Assembly: GCF_947492405.1 (NCBI RefSeq)
Contig: NZ_CANLMP010000003.1
Span: 124,001 to 188,000 of the forward strand
Direction of reading: 5' to 3'
DNA from: an uncultured Aquimarina sp.
GTDB lineage: Bacteria > Bacteroidota > Bacteroidia > Flavobacteriales > Flavobacteriaceae
DNA: 64,000 bases
Below the pieces are notes generated by a model that saw only the letters and a program-made list of their open reading frames with translations, did not search any database and was not told the DNA's origin. This document shows, piece after piece, positions 1 through 8,801 of this stretch (the stretch's first letter is position 1; the number at the start of each line of letters is the position of its first letter). The position numbers and the translations under genes are program-made.

Positions 1-540
1 TGATAGAGAAAGGATATCATTGAATTCTGCAAGATCTGTTTGTTGAGCTAGTAGACCATTGTCCAATGATTTCTGATAATAGAGATGGATTTCTTCAAAT
101 AAAGTTTCTAAATCCCAAGTCCTAAAATCTTCGGCATCTACTTTTTCAGAAGTTTTAGTCCTGTTATAGAATTGCCATCGATGTTCCTGAAAATATTGCC
201 AATATAGATTAGCTAAAATGCTTTCTAAAATATTTCTTCTAGGAAATTCGCTATTCTCGATTTCACTTTTAAATTCCTTGATGATATTTAATTGTGCATT
301 TTCTTCTAGTACCAAATTATATTTAGCCTTGTAGAGTAATGCTTTAGTAATTTGATTCGTATTATTAGCTTTTTTAGCATTTGTGTGAATCATTTCTACA
401 ACTTCTAAAGAAGATTTAGGAAGCCCTTGTTGGTCAAAATCTTTTACTTTTTTCCAATCGTTTTGATAGTTGTCTTGAGCCATCATATAATTTAGGTTTG
501 TAATAAAGAGTATGAAAACAAGAATGATATATTTTTTCAT
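1..540 (-). CDS. Alpha-2-macroglobulin family protein, N-terminal part (runs off the window)
   Basis: An open minus-strand frame of 180 codons starts at the ATG complementary to 538-540 and has no stop before the window edge, so only the N-terminus is seen. It begins with a signal peptide (MKKYIILVFILFITNLNYMM, then AQ). The following 160 residues are helical and charged, with motifs such as LANLYWQYF, NRTKTSEKVD and FRTWDLETLF. I recall these from the N-terminus of the very long (about 2000 residue) flavobacterial alpha-2-macroglobulin-like proteins with MG2 domains, which are periplasmic or surface proteins thought to trap proteases. The catalytic or bait regions are outside the window, so the family call rests on N-terminal resemblance only. 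Confidence 0.65.
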   Translation of the reverse strand, partial: MKKYIILVFILFITNLNYMMAQDNYQNDWKKVKDFDQQGLPKSSLEVVEMIHTNAKKANNTNQITKALLYKAKYNLVLEENAQLNIIKEFKSEIENSEFPRRNILESILANLYWQYFQEHRWQFYNRTKTSEKVDAEDFRTWDLETLFEEIHLYYQKSLDNGLLAQQTDLAEFNDILSLS

Positions 541-873
541 CTGTTTGATTTTTTGTGTTTGTTAAAACAATAATACAAGTCCTATACCAATATTTATTGA
601 ATAAAAAACTTGAATAAAGTAAATAACTATATAAAGCTACATAATTGCAACGATAAATTAGGGAAAACCTTATTTTGTTTAGTGAAATAGGTTAGTTTTT
701 GAGTGTGAGAATTCTTGGTTGGACAAGACGATATTAGTGAGAGATGGCTTTACAAGATTGGTTGATTGAAAAAAATAAATTTCGAAAATTAATAAGCTTT
801 TGTTTTATCGTAAATCATAATTCTTACTTCACAATTAATTTTATCTTTACTCTTTCTAATCAAGAATATAATT
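541..873. other. Intergenic region between divergent genes, no convincing gene
   Basis: This 333-bp AT-rich stretch separates the minus-strand alpha-2-macroglobulin-like gene from the plus-strand murein ligase, so it should hold two divergent promoters. A TAnnTTTG-like box (TATCTTTA, 842-849) lies 24 bp before the ligase start, but I find no good upstream TTTG partner. A 53-codon frame at 744-905 overlaps the ligase start and looks accidental. Confidence 0.4.
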
Positions 874-2226
874 ATGCGTGTACATTTTATTGCTATAGGA
901 GGTAGTGCTATGCACAATCTTGCTATGGCGTTGCATCAAAAGGGAGATCAGGTAACCGGAAGTGATGATGTGATTTTCGAACCTTCAAAATCAAGATTAG
1001 ATCGATATGGATTATTACCCGAAGTATTTGGTTGGGATCCCAAAAAGATTACAGAAGATATTGATGCTATTATTCTTGGAATGCATGCCAAGGAGGATAA
1101 TCCAGAATTAAATAAAGCACAGGAATTAGGGTTGAAAATATACTCGTATCCAGAATTTTTGTATGAACAATCTAAGAATAAAACGCGAGTAGTAATTGGT
1201 GGTTCTCATGGTAAAACTACCATAACTTCTATGATCTTACATGTATTGCATTATCACGAAAAGGAAGTGGATTATATGGTGGGTGCTCAATTGGAAGGTT
1301 TTGATACTATGGTACACCTAACAGAAGATAATGATTTTATGGTTCTAGAAGGTGATGAATATCTTTCTTCTCCTATAGACAGAAGACCTAAATTTCACCT
1401 ATATCAACCCAATATTGCATTGATAAGTGGTATCGCCTGGGATCATATTAATGTATTTCCAACATTTGATAATTATGTAGAACAGTTTCAGGTTTTTGTG
1501 GACAGTATTGTTCGTGGAGGAAGTATAAACTATAATGCAGAAGATCCTGAAGTAGTTAAAGTGGTTGAAAACTCAGAAAATCAGATCCGTAAAATACCAT
1601 ATACTACACCAGAATATAGAGTAGATAATGGAGAAACTTTATTGCATACTCCAGAAGGGGAGATGCCTATTGAGGTTTTTGGAGCGCATAATTTAAGTAA
1701 TTTGGCTGGTGCTAAATGGATTTGCCAGCATATGGGAATTGATGAAGATGAGTTTTATGAGGCTATTGCATCTTTTACTGGAGCTTCTAAAAGGTTGGAG
1801 AAAATTGCAGAGAGTTCTAATGCTGTTGCTTATAAGGATTTTGCACATAGTCCGTCAAAAGTAAGTGCAACAACCAATGCGGTTAAGGAGCAATATAAAG
1901 ATAGACAAGTAGTTGCTTGTCTTGAGTTACATACATATAGTAGCCTTAATGCGGAGTTTTTAAAGGAATATGAGGGGGCACTAAATGCTGCTGATGAGGC
2001 TGTAGTGTTTTACTCACCACATGCTGTGAAAATTAAACAGTTAGAAGAGGTTTCTGTAGATCAGATAGAACAAGCTTTTAAGAGAGATGATCTTATCATT
2101 TATACCAATCCAGATGAATTTAAATCGTATTTAAAACAAAAGGATTTTACCGATTCTGCCTTGTTACTTATGAGTAGTGGTAATTATGGAGGATTAGATT
2201 TTGATGAGGTGAAAGAAATGATTTAG
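874..2226 (+). CDS. mpl: UDP-N-acetylmuramate:tripeptide ligase (Mpl-type peptidoglycan synthetase)
   Basis: This 450-residue protein is a Mur ligase. It has an N-terminal nucleotide-like fold with GGSAM at residues 9-13, the ATP P-loop GSHGKTT at 110-116, a central-domain EGDEY around residue 160, and a C-terminal domain with KDFAHSP, where Mur ligases place substrate and ADP contacts. The length and the absence of the longer MurC N-terminal pattern fit the Mpl branch, which reattaches recycled L-Ala-D-Glu-meso-DAP tripeptide to UDP-MurNAc in the cytoplasm. Bacteroidota members are often annotated only as peptidoglycan synthetase. MurC is the main alternative. It is a single gene with its own upstream region, and the next gene converges on it 2 bp away. 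Confidence 0.8.
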   Translation: MRVHFIAIGGSAMHNLAMALHQKGDQVTGSDDVIFEPSKSRLDRYGLLPEVFGWDPKKITEDIDAIILGMHAKEDNPELNKAQELGLKIYSYPEFLYEQSKNKTRVVIGGSHGKTTITSMILHVLHYHEKEVDYMVGAQLEGFDTMVHLTEDNDFMVLEGDEYLSSPIDRRPKFHLYQPNIALISGIAWDHINVFPTFDNYVEQFQVFVDSIVRGGSINYNAEDPEVVKVVENSENQIRKIPYTTPEYRVDNGETLLHTPEGEMPIEVFGAHNLSNLAGAKWICQHMGIDEDEFYEAIASFTGASKRLEKIAESSNAVAYKDFAHSPSKVSATTNAVKEQYKDRQVVACLELHTYSSLNAEFLKEYEGALNAADEAVVFYSPHAVKIKQLEEVSVDQIEQAFKRDDLIIYTNPDEFKSYLKQKDFTDSALLLMSSGNYGGLDFDEVKEMI

Positions 2227-2228
2227 AT

Positions 2229-2828
2229 TTAAAAATGCTTCTCAAACAATTCATTCACAAAATTAGCAATGTCCTTCTGATTGTTTTTAATTAGTTCTTG
2301 TTTAGCATTTTCAATATCTGCGGGTATTTTATCTTGACTAAGTTTAAATTTTCCTTCCCATTGCTGTACGTTAATCTCAAAACAATGTATATAAGGAACT
2401 AAACGATCCATACGTGGGTCTTCTATTGATAATTTAAAATTTTGATCAGGAGTCTCTAGAAACTCCGTCATTGTGACCATAGATTTTTTTATAGATTCAG
2501 GATCTGTAATTTCTTTTACAATCCCCGTTGCATGTGCGATGATATAATTCCAGGTGGGTAATTGTTTTGTGGTATAAATAGATGGTGAAATATAAGTTTG
2601 AGGTCCTTGAAAAACGGTAGTGATCGGGTAGTCTTCTTTTAATAATTTTACGTGCGGATTATTAGCATCAATATGCCCCACAAGTTTATCTTCATGAAAT
2701 ATAAGAGGAGCATGAGTGATAAAAGGTTTTGTTCCTTGTGCAGAAATTATGGTAGCAAATGGATATGCAACTGCTACACTTTTAATATTCTCTACATCAT
2801 AATCTTGGTGATATTTTGGTGGATACAC
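2229..2828 (-). CDS. PaiB-like FMN-binding negative transcriptional regulator family protein
   Basis: The 199-residue protein matches the PaiB/FMN-binding split-barrel family: it opens with MYPPKYHQD, has the early segment THAPLIFHE and the NNPHVKLL segment, and carries PTWNYIIAHATG near residue 90-105. Members bind FMN or haem-like cofactors; Bacillus PaiB was described as a repressor of sporulation and degradative enzymes, but most homologues have no known function. It has no DNA-binding helix-turn-helix that I can see, so regulator is only a family name. It lies 3 bp downstream of the DUF1569 gene on the same strand, suggesting co-transcription. Confidence 0.8.
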   Translation of the reverse strand: MYPPKYHQDYDVENIKSVAVAYPFATIISAQGTKPFITHAPLIFHEDKLVGHIDANNPHVKLLKEDYPITTVFQGPQTYISPSIYTTKQLPTWNYIIAHATGIVKEITDPESIKKSMVTMTEFLETPDQNFKLSIEDPRMDRLVPYIHCFEINVQQWEGKFKLSQDKIPADIENAKQELIKNNQKDIANFVNELFEKHF

Positions 2829-2831
2829 AAA

Positions 2832-3299
2832 CTATATATTAAACTGTTGTAAATGATGATCCAGATGCTTGTATTGCATTTTACCCCATTGATCTTTTGT
2901 GAATTTTCCGAACATAGGATGTGGATCCCACTCAGAAACAGTTCTTTTTTCTGAGAATTCGTTTACCAGTTTTAATAAAGCCTGTTTTTCTTCTTCAAAA
3001 ACCTTTGGATCTACTACTTTAAGTTTTGGATGTGTTGGTAGACTTTTTTTCCAAGGTTTGTCATTGTACATTGCTTTTTTAAAGAACAATTTAGCTAATA
3101 AACTAGGTTTCATTGGTGGATGCTCTTTTTTCAAAGCGATTTTAAGCGGAAATTGACAGTGATAGAACATCTGAGAAATATCCATCTTACCCCATGTTGG
3201 AGCACTGTTGTTAGACAACTTATGAATACGATCTTCTATTTCGTTTTTTACAGCTTTATCAAAGAGGGATTTCATATCTAAATATTGTTTAATATCCAA
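2832..3299 (-). CDS. DUF1569 family protein (DinB/YfiT-like fold)
   Basis: The 155-residue cytosolic protein has the DUF1569 pattern: an N-terminal helix, WGKMDISQMFYHCQ, then a C-terminal segment ending MQYKHLDHHLQQFNI. The family resembles DinB four-helix bundles, where histidines bind a metal; here H47-type and HLDHH-type histidines are retained. The biochemical role is unknown. It is the first gene of a two-gene unit with the PaiB-like gene. A start at the second methionine (residue 9, KSLF follows) is possible. Confidence 0.75.
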   Translation of the reverse strand: MDIKQYLDMKSLFDKAVKNEIEDRIHKLSNNSAPTWGKMDISQMFYHCQFPLKIALKKEHPPMKPSLLAKLFFKKAMYNDKPWKKSLPTHPKLKVVDPKVFEEEKQALLKLVNEFSEKRTVSEWDPHPMFGKFTKDQWGKMQYKHLDHHLQQFNI

Positions 3300-3400
3300 T
3301 ACCCAAAAATAACGGAATTATTTTAAAAATTGGATATAGAAACCCTAAGCTATTATTAAATAACTTTCTAACGAAACTAAAAAAGCAAATGGATTTTGCT

Positions 3401-3853
3401 CTAACCTACTTTTTCAAAGACAAGTTTTAGAATACCCTCCAAATCGCCATTAGCCGAAATGTCTGCAGGTGTTCCTAAATTAATCATAAGGGACTGATCT
3501 TTGATTTTTCCCTGCAAAAAGTATTGAAAAGTACTTCCAAATTTAAACTTAAATCCTTTTAACTCACTACCAAATGAGGTGAAAGTAACTTCGCTTTGCT
3601 CATCATTACTTTTTCCTTCAGCAAAAGCACTAATAGTAGCGTAAAAAACATCTTTAAGCATATCATCACTGTAATAATCCCACTTAATTGATGTTCCATT
3701 ACAAGCTTGTAACTCGAACTCTGATTGGGCTTGACATCCTCTTGGTACTTGTATGTGATTTCCTACTAGGTTTAAAAAGCTAATACGTTTCTTGTCTTGT
3801 CCATAGAAACTAATAGTCGCGAATAATAATACGAAAGTAAAAATGTTCTTCAT
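3401..3853 (-). CDS. Small secreted protein, unknown function
   Basis: The 150-residue protein starts with a signal peptide (MKNIFTFVLLFATISFYGQ) ending in the flavobacterial YGQ-type cleavage site. The mature part carries two cysteines (C40-type in RGCQAQ and C50-type in LQACNG) that could form a disulfide, and otherwise lacks recognised motifs. No C-terminal sorting domain is visible. It stands alone, divergent from radC. I do not recognise a family. Confidence 0.7.
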   Translation of the reverse strand: MKNIFTFVLLFATISFYGQDKKRISFLNLVGNHIQVPRGCQAQSEFELQACNGTSIKWDYYSDDMLKDVFYATISAFAEGKSNDEQSEVTFTSFGSELKGFKFKFGSTFQYFLQGKIKDQSLMINLGTPADISANGDLEGILKLVFEKVG

Positions 3854-4081
3854 AAATAGGTTAATTTGAAGTTGTTAAATTCAATGTTTTTAGATTATGG
3901 GTGGTCAAATATAGTAAAACTTTCATTTTCAAACAAATATATGTTTGGTCAATGTGTAAATATAAACATGCTAAACAATATTTGTTGGTATATTTTGGAC
4001 AATAATATCTTGTATTTGAGATAAATAGTTTATACTTATGTCATAAAGTGTTTAGGGAATAAAACTGTGTTAAAAAAAATT

Positions 4082-4780
4082 ATGAGTGAGTATAATTCTT
4101 CATTTTCTATCAGGGAATGGAATGAAAATGATCGTCCAAGAGAGAAATTAATGGTTAAAGGGAAGAATGCACTTAGTGATTCTGAATTGATTGCTATTTT
4201 AATAGGTTCGGGAAATCGCGATGAGAGCGCCGTAGCATTAAGTAAGAGGATTTTAGCTAGTGTAGATCATCAAATTAATTCATTAGGAAAACTATCGGTA
4301 AAGCAGTTGATGAGTTTTAAAGGTATAGGAGAAGCAAAAGCAATTACTATTGTAGCAGGACTGGAATTGGGTAGAAGGAGGAAGGAAGAAGGCGATCCTG
4401 TGATGTCTAAAATCACAAGTAGTAAAGACGCGTATAGTATTCTCAATCCTTTTATAGGAGATTTAGATCATGAGGAGTTTTGGGTACTTTATTTGAATAA
4501 CTCAAATAAAGTATTGCGAAAAAAGCAGATCAGTATTGGGGGTAAGACAGGGACATTAGTAGACCCAAGAATTGTATACAGATATGCCTTAGAGTTTGGT
4601 GCAACTTCTATAATCTTAGCTCATAATCATCCTAGTGGATCGTTAATTCCCAGTGCATCAGATAAAACATTAACTCAAAAGTTGAAGCAAGCTGGAGTAA
4701 GTTTGGATATAAAATTATTAGATCACTTGATAATAACAGAAAAGGAGTATTTTAGCTTTGCAGATGAAGTAATACTATAA
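4082..4780 (+). CDS. radC: RadC family protein (JAB1/MPN domain)
   Basis: An N-terminal helix-hairpin-helix segment (LMSFKGIGEAKA) precedes a JAB/MPN domain with the metal-binding signature AHNHPSG followed by a downstream SASD aspartate, giving the JAMM metal set. RadC was once linked to DNA repair, but its function is unresolved; the metal site suggests a hydrolase. I choose ATG 4082 (MSEYNSSFSIREW) rather than a GTG frame opening 15 bp upstream, because homologues begin near this point. It is followed after 8 bp by the deacetylase-like gene and then a HAD phosphatase, so the three probably form an operon. Confidence 0.9.
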   Translation: MSEYNSSFSIREWNENDRPREKLMVKGKNALSDSELIAILIGSGNRDESAVALSKRILASVDHQINSLGKLSVKQLMSFKGIGEAKAITIVAGLELGRRRKEEGDPVMSKITSSKDAYSILNPFIGDLDHEEFWVLYLNNSNKVLRKKQISIGGKTGTLVDPRIVYRYALEFGATSIILAHNHPSGSLIPSASDKTLTQKLKQAGVSLDIKLLDHLIITEKEYFSFADEVIL

Positions 4781-4788
4781 TCACAAGT

Positions 4789-6099
4789 ATGCTATTAGTT
4801 TATGTTCAAAAAATAACTCCCAGAGTATCTTATACGTTTCGGCATATCTGTAAACGAATTTTAGGCTTGGAGGTAGATTTTACCTCTAAAATAGAGTCAT
4901 TCATTGCACATGATGGACCTAAACTGTCATATGGTAAACAGCCGTTGGGAAAAGAGCTTTATTTTCAGAGTGTTGATTTGCTGTTTGAACATGGATTTAA
5001 TGAGGTGGATGTTCAAGTTTTTCCTTGGGAAGATACTCAGTGTTTTTTTCAGGTAAAACATGCCAATGCGGTATTACCATTCGATATTTTTGCAGCTACA
5101 TTTTATCTTTTAACCAGATATGAGGAATATCTTCCGCATGTAAAAGATGAACTTGGGAGGTTTACTGCTACAGAAAGTATAGCTTACGCGAACGGGTTTT
5201 TGGAAGAACCGGTTGTCGATATATGGGCATATAGATTCAAAAATGTTTTAAAAGAGAAATATCCGAATATAGGATTTAAAGAAAAGCAATTTAGTGTTCT
5301 TCCTATTTTATATGTAAACCAAACCTTTGCTTATTGGCAAAAAGGAATTTTAAGATCAATAGGTGGAGGAATAAGGGATCTTTGGCAATTAAAAATCAAT
5401 GAAGTAACTGATAGAATCAAGGTGATGTTAGGATTGAAAAAAGATCCTTACAATACTTTTGATTTTATTATTGATTTACAAAAAAAGAACGTCAGGAAGT
5501 GCATTATGTTTTTCGGTCTGGGTGATTATACAAATTATGAGAAAAATATCAATCATAATAATCCTGAACATAGAGGGATCATTAAACATGTTTCAGATTA
5601 TATAGATATTGGTCTTAAGGTGTCTTATGAAGCTATTTCTGATTTAGGAGTACTAAAAAAAGAGAAAATGAGAATTGAGAATATTGTAAATAGACAGTTG
5701 CAATATTCATTATGTGCTTTTTATAAAATAAAATTACCTGAAGCTTACAGAAACTTTATTGAATTAGAAGTCAAAGAAGACTATTCTATGGGGTATCCGG
5801 GATACTCTGGTTTTAGAGCAGGCACTTGTACCCCTTTTATGTTTTACGATCTTGATTATGAGGTGCAAACACCTCTAGTGATACATTCTTTTTGTTGTAC
5901 ACCCAAAAGTTTTGAAAATGCCGAAAATGAATACGCTGTAAAGCAAGAGCTAAATGCTTACATAGAAAAAATTAAAAAGGTAAACGGATTGTTCATTCCG
6001 GTTTTTAGTAATGGTTTGTTTAGTGAGCTCAATGAACAAACCTATTGGAAATCAATATTGGAATTTATTTGGAATAAAGATGAAAATAGAAAAACTTGA
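4789..6099 (+). CDS. Polysaccharide-deacetylase-family protein, probably degenerate
   Basis: The 436-residue protein matches the Bacteroidota family annotated polysaccharide deacetylase with an N-terminal DUF7033 region: LPFDIFAATFYLLTRYEEYL in the first third, LRSIGGGIRDLW in the middle, and YSMGYPGYSGFRAGTCTPFM near the end. There is no signal peptide. In related proteins I remember an Asp-x-Asp site (DIDxAYxY) before the RxIGG segment and a histidine in GLHPSY. Here the corresponding segments read YVNQTFAYW and GLKVSY, so the expected metal ligands appear lost. That points to a non-catalytic member, but the comparison is from memory. It overlaps the next gene by 20 bp. Confidence 0.7.
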   Translation: MLLVYVQKITPRVSYTFRHICKRILGLEVDFTSKIESFIAHDGPKLSYGKQPLGKELYFQSVDLLFEHGFNEVDVQVFPWEDTQCFFQVKHANAVLPFDIFAATFYLLTRYEEYLPHVKDELGRFTATESIAYANGFLEEPVVDIWAYRFKNVLKEKYPNIGFKEKQFSVLPILYVNQTFAYWQKGILRSIGGGIRDLWQLKINEVTDRIKVMLGLKKDPYNTFDFIIDLQKKNVRKCIMFFGLGDYTNYEKNINHNNPEHRGIIKHVSDYIDIGLKVSYEAISDLGVLKKEKMRIENIVNRQLQYSLCAFYKIKLPEAYRNFIELEVKEDYSMGYPGYSGFRAGTCTPFMFYDLDYEVQTPLVIHSFCCTPKSFENAENEYAVKQELNAYIEKIKKVNGLFIPVFSNGLFSELNEQTYWKSILEFIWNKDENRKT

Positions 6100-6769
6100 T
6101 CACATATTTTTTGATTTGGATCATACACTTTGGGATTTTGATAAAAATTCGGCTTTGGCATTTCAACTAATGTTCGATAAATTCGAAATTAAGATTCCTA
6201 TCGATGAATTTTTATTGATATACCAGCCAATAAATTTACGGTACTGGAAATTATATAGGGAGGAACAAGTAACCAAAACAGAACTTCGTAGAGGACGCCT
6301 TATAGAGTCATTTGCTGGTTTAGGCAAACAATTGTCATTAGAGGTTATAGATGCTTTATCTGATGATTATATTAATTTTTTACCGCTTAACAATTATTTG
6401 ATTGATGGCGCAAAAGAATTGTTAGAATATTTAATGCCAAAATATCAATTGCATATCATTACTAATGGTTTTAAAGAGGTGCAGCACACAAAACTTTCTA
6501 ATGCTAAAATCAGCCATTATTTTAAGACCATAACCAATAGTGAAGAGGTTGGTGTTAAAAAACCTAATCCGATTATTTTTGAACATGCTCTAAAGGTTTC
6601 CGGTGCTGATATTGATAAGAGTTTGATGATTGGAGACAATTATGAAGCAGACATTGTAGGTGCAGAAACTATGGGAATCAGAACAATATGTTTTAACTAT
6701 CATCAAGAACAATTACCAGCAAAAGCTATACAAGTTTCATCATTAAATCAGATAAAAACTTACATTTAG
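6080..6769 (+). CDS. YjjG-family HAD nucleotidase (noncanonical pyrimidine nucleotidase)
   Basis: All four HAD motifs are present: DLDHTLWD (nucleophile Asp12 and acid Asp14), ITNGF (motif II), KKPNP (motif III lysine) and IGDNYEADIVGA (motif IV aspartates). The cap and length (229 residues) fit the YjjG subgroup, which dephosphorylates noncanonical pyrimidine nucleotides and protects against mutagenic bases. The longer in-frame reading to 6011 lies inside the previous gene; ATG 6080 gives the family N-terminus MKIEKLDHIFFDLDHT. The 20-bp overlap with the deacetylase-like gene suggests translational coupling. Confidence 0.85.
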   Translation: MKIEKLDHIFFDLDHTLWDFDKNSALAFQLMFDKFEIKIPIDEFLLIYQPINLRYWKLYREEQVTKTELRRGRLIESFAGLGKQLSLEVIDALSDDYINFLPLNNYLIDGAKELLEYLMPKYQLHIITNGFKEVQHTKLSNAKISHYFKTITNSEEVGVKKPNPIIFEHALKVSGADIDKSLMIGDNYEADIVGAETMGIRTICFNYHQEQLPAKAIQVSSLNQIKTYI

Positions 6770-6816
6770 TAATAAATATTTGTATATTTTCGTTATTACT
6801 AAACAACTCCCCCCAG

Positions 6817-7416
6817 ATGAAAACAAAAAAAACCTATGCATTGCTGCTATTTATTGGCGCAATTTTGATAACAACTTCTTGTGTTAAGGAGTTAGATTTT
6901 GAGCAACTTGATGAAGTTGTTCTTACTCCTGTGTTTGAAGCAGATTTTATTTATTCAGAATTTGATGTAGAAGATTATATTCCTCAAGGGACTCCTTCAA
7001 ATACTGAATTTACAATTCCTCCAGAAGTTTTACGGGATACTATAAACTACGATTTAGTAGGTACGGATTTTGCCATAGATAATTTAGATAGGGTAGAGTT
7101 AACCATGGAGGTTCGTAATACGATACAAAGAGCATTTACGCTTCAGTTTCAGTTTTTAACGCAAACAGGTCAGCCGATTGGACAACTATATAGTATTGAA
7201 GTACGAGCAGGATTAGGAGAAGGAACAGAACCGGTTGTTTCTCCTCAGCCAGGTGATCCTAATAATCCAATAGTTTTAGATAATGCTACCTTAAATCAAT
7301 TAGCTTCTGCTCAAAAAATAGCAACGGAGATTATTGTTCCAACTTTAAATTCTGATCTAAGGGGAGCTTTGCAGATAAGATCAAAGGCTAGTTACTATGT
7401 AAATTATCAATTATGA
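6817..7416 (+). CDS. Lipoprotein of unknown function, first gene of an envelope operon
   Basis: The 199-residue protein carries a lipoprotein signal (hydrophobic stretch then LITTSC with Cys22), so it should be anchored to a membrane after lipidation. The mature part is acidic and rich in beta-type sequence with no recognised domain. Its stop codon overlaps the start of the DUF5723 outer-membrane gene by 4 bp (ATGA), and the third gene overlaps the second by 1 bp, so the three are translationally coupled and probably make one envelope system. Confidence 0.8.
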   Translation: MKTKKTYALLLFIGAILITTSCVKELDFEQLDEVVLTPVFEADFIYSEFDVEDYIPQGTPSNTEFTIPPEVLRDTINYDLVGTDFAIDNLDRVELTMEVRNTIQRAFTLQFQFLTQTGQPIGQLYSIEVRAGLGEGTEPVVSPQPGDPNNPIVLDNATLNQLASAQKIATEIIVPTLNSDLRGALQIRSKASYYVNYQL

Positions 7417-8801
7417 GAATCCTACTATGCCTTTATATAGGTTTATTGGGATGCTCATTATATTCTCAGAATAAAGAAACCTTATACGATTTTACAGATT
7501 TGCCCCAATCATTAATGCTTAATCCGGGTGCAGATATAAACTTCAAGTATCACGCTGGAGTGCCTTTTCTGTCTCAGATACATGTTAATGTTGGGTTTAA
7601 AGGAGCTTCGATTTACGATGTTTTTGCTGATGATGGTAGAGATATAAATGATAAGATAGAAAATACAATAAACACGTTGGGGAGTAATGATTTTTTTACA
7701 CTAACACAGCAATTGGAGATCATTAATTTTGGTTGGAGAAGTAAAAAAGATACTAATTTATACTATTCTGGAGGGATATATCAGGAGCTTGATCTGATTG
7801 TTTATTTTCCAAAAGATTTTGCGGTATTAGCTTATCAGGGAAATCAGGATTTTATTAATGTTCCGTTTCGATTTTCGAATATTAGCGCTACAGGAGAATT
7901 CTTGACAGTTTACCATTTTGGCTATAATAAAAAAGTAAATAAGAAGCTTACATTTGGAGCCAGAGCAAAGCTCTATTCTAGTATTTTTAATTTTAGAAGC
8001 ACAAAAAACAGAGGAACCTTTACTACTATAGAAACTCCTCAGGGAAATAACATATATCAACATATCATTAGTAATGCGGATGCTAGTTTACAAACAGCTG
8101 GATATGCTTCTTTACGGGATATTGAATCTGAAGATAATGCTGATGGGGCAAAACAAGTGCTTAATAAGTTTTTGGGTAGAGCATTTCTAGGAGGAAATTT
8201 AGGTGTTGGTGTGGATATTGGATTTAGTTATAAATTAGAAGATCAATGGACTATTACGGGTAGTATGACTGATTTAGGTATGATTTTTTATACAAAAGAT
8301 GTTGAAACTTATAGAGCAAGAGGAAGTTTTGTTTTTGAAGGATTAGAGACTCCAATTACAGATGATAATGGTCAGGATATTTTAGACGAATTAGAAGAGG
8401 CAATACCTATTGATACTTTAAATACCAGTTATACGGCCTTACGTCCTCTTAAACTAAACGGTTCTATTAAGTATTCTTTTAATAGGTATGTAGGTGATGG
8501 TTGTGATTGTCAAGATTCACCGTATCAAGATGCCTTTGGATTTCAGTTGTTTACCCAGTTTAGACCTAAAAGGCCTCAGTACGCGGCATCATTATTTTAT
8601 TATAAGAGATTATCTAATTTTCTGAAAGGAAAAGTTACATACACCGTTGATGATTATTCCTATAAGAACATTGGTTTGCTACTATCTACCCATATTAACA
8701 AAATTAATTTCTATATTTCGGCAAATAATCTTTTAGAATATTCTAATCTTGCAGACGCCAGGGGAGCATCTGTTCAATTAGGATTTAATGTAATAATGTA
8801 A
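7413..8801 (+). CDS. DUF5723 family outer-membrane protein
   Basis: The 462-residue protein has a signal peptide ending CSLYSQ and then the features of a Bacteroidota outer-membrane barrel of the DUF5723 type: QSLMLNPGADINFKYHAGVP at the mature start, alternating aromatic beta strands, YNKKVNKKLTFGARAKLY, and a C-terminal strand. A cysteine pair in GDGCDCQDSPYQD lies in a likely surface loop. The function of the family is unknown. It is coupled to the preceding lipoprotein and the following secreted protein. Confidence 0.8.
   Translation: MRILLCLYIGLLGCSLYSQNKETLYDFTDLPQSLMLNPGADINFKYHAGVPFLSQIHVNVGFKGASIYDVFADDGRDINDKIENTINTLGSNDFFTLTQQLEIINFGWRSKKDTNLYYSGGIYQELDLIVYFPKDFAVLAYQGNQDFINVPFRFSNISATGEFLTVYHFGYNKKVNKKLTFGARAKLYSSIFNFRSTKNRGTFTTIETPQGNNIYQHIISNADASLQTAGYASLRDIESEDNADGAKQVLNKFLGRAFLGGNLGVGVDIGFSYKLEDQWTITGSMTDLGMIFYTKDVETYRARGSFVFEGLETPITDDNGQDILDELEEAIPIDTLNTSYTALRPLKLNGSIKYSFNRYVGDGCDCQDSPYQDAFGFQLFTQFRPKRPQYAASLFYYKRLSNFLKGKVTYTVDDYSYKNIGLLLSTHINKINFYISANNLLEYSNLADARGASVQLGFNVIM

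Noticed and set aside
744..905. A 53-codon frame starting MALQDWLIEKNKF upstream of the murein ligase
   Set aside because: It runs into the ligase start, becomes Tyr/Cys-rich without pattern, and has no neighbours or signal that support a gene.
2652..3156. Plus-strand frames at 2652-2852 and 2899-3156
   Set aside because: They lie antisense to the PaiB-like and DUF1569 genes, which have clear family sequence, and their own translations resemble nothing.
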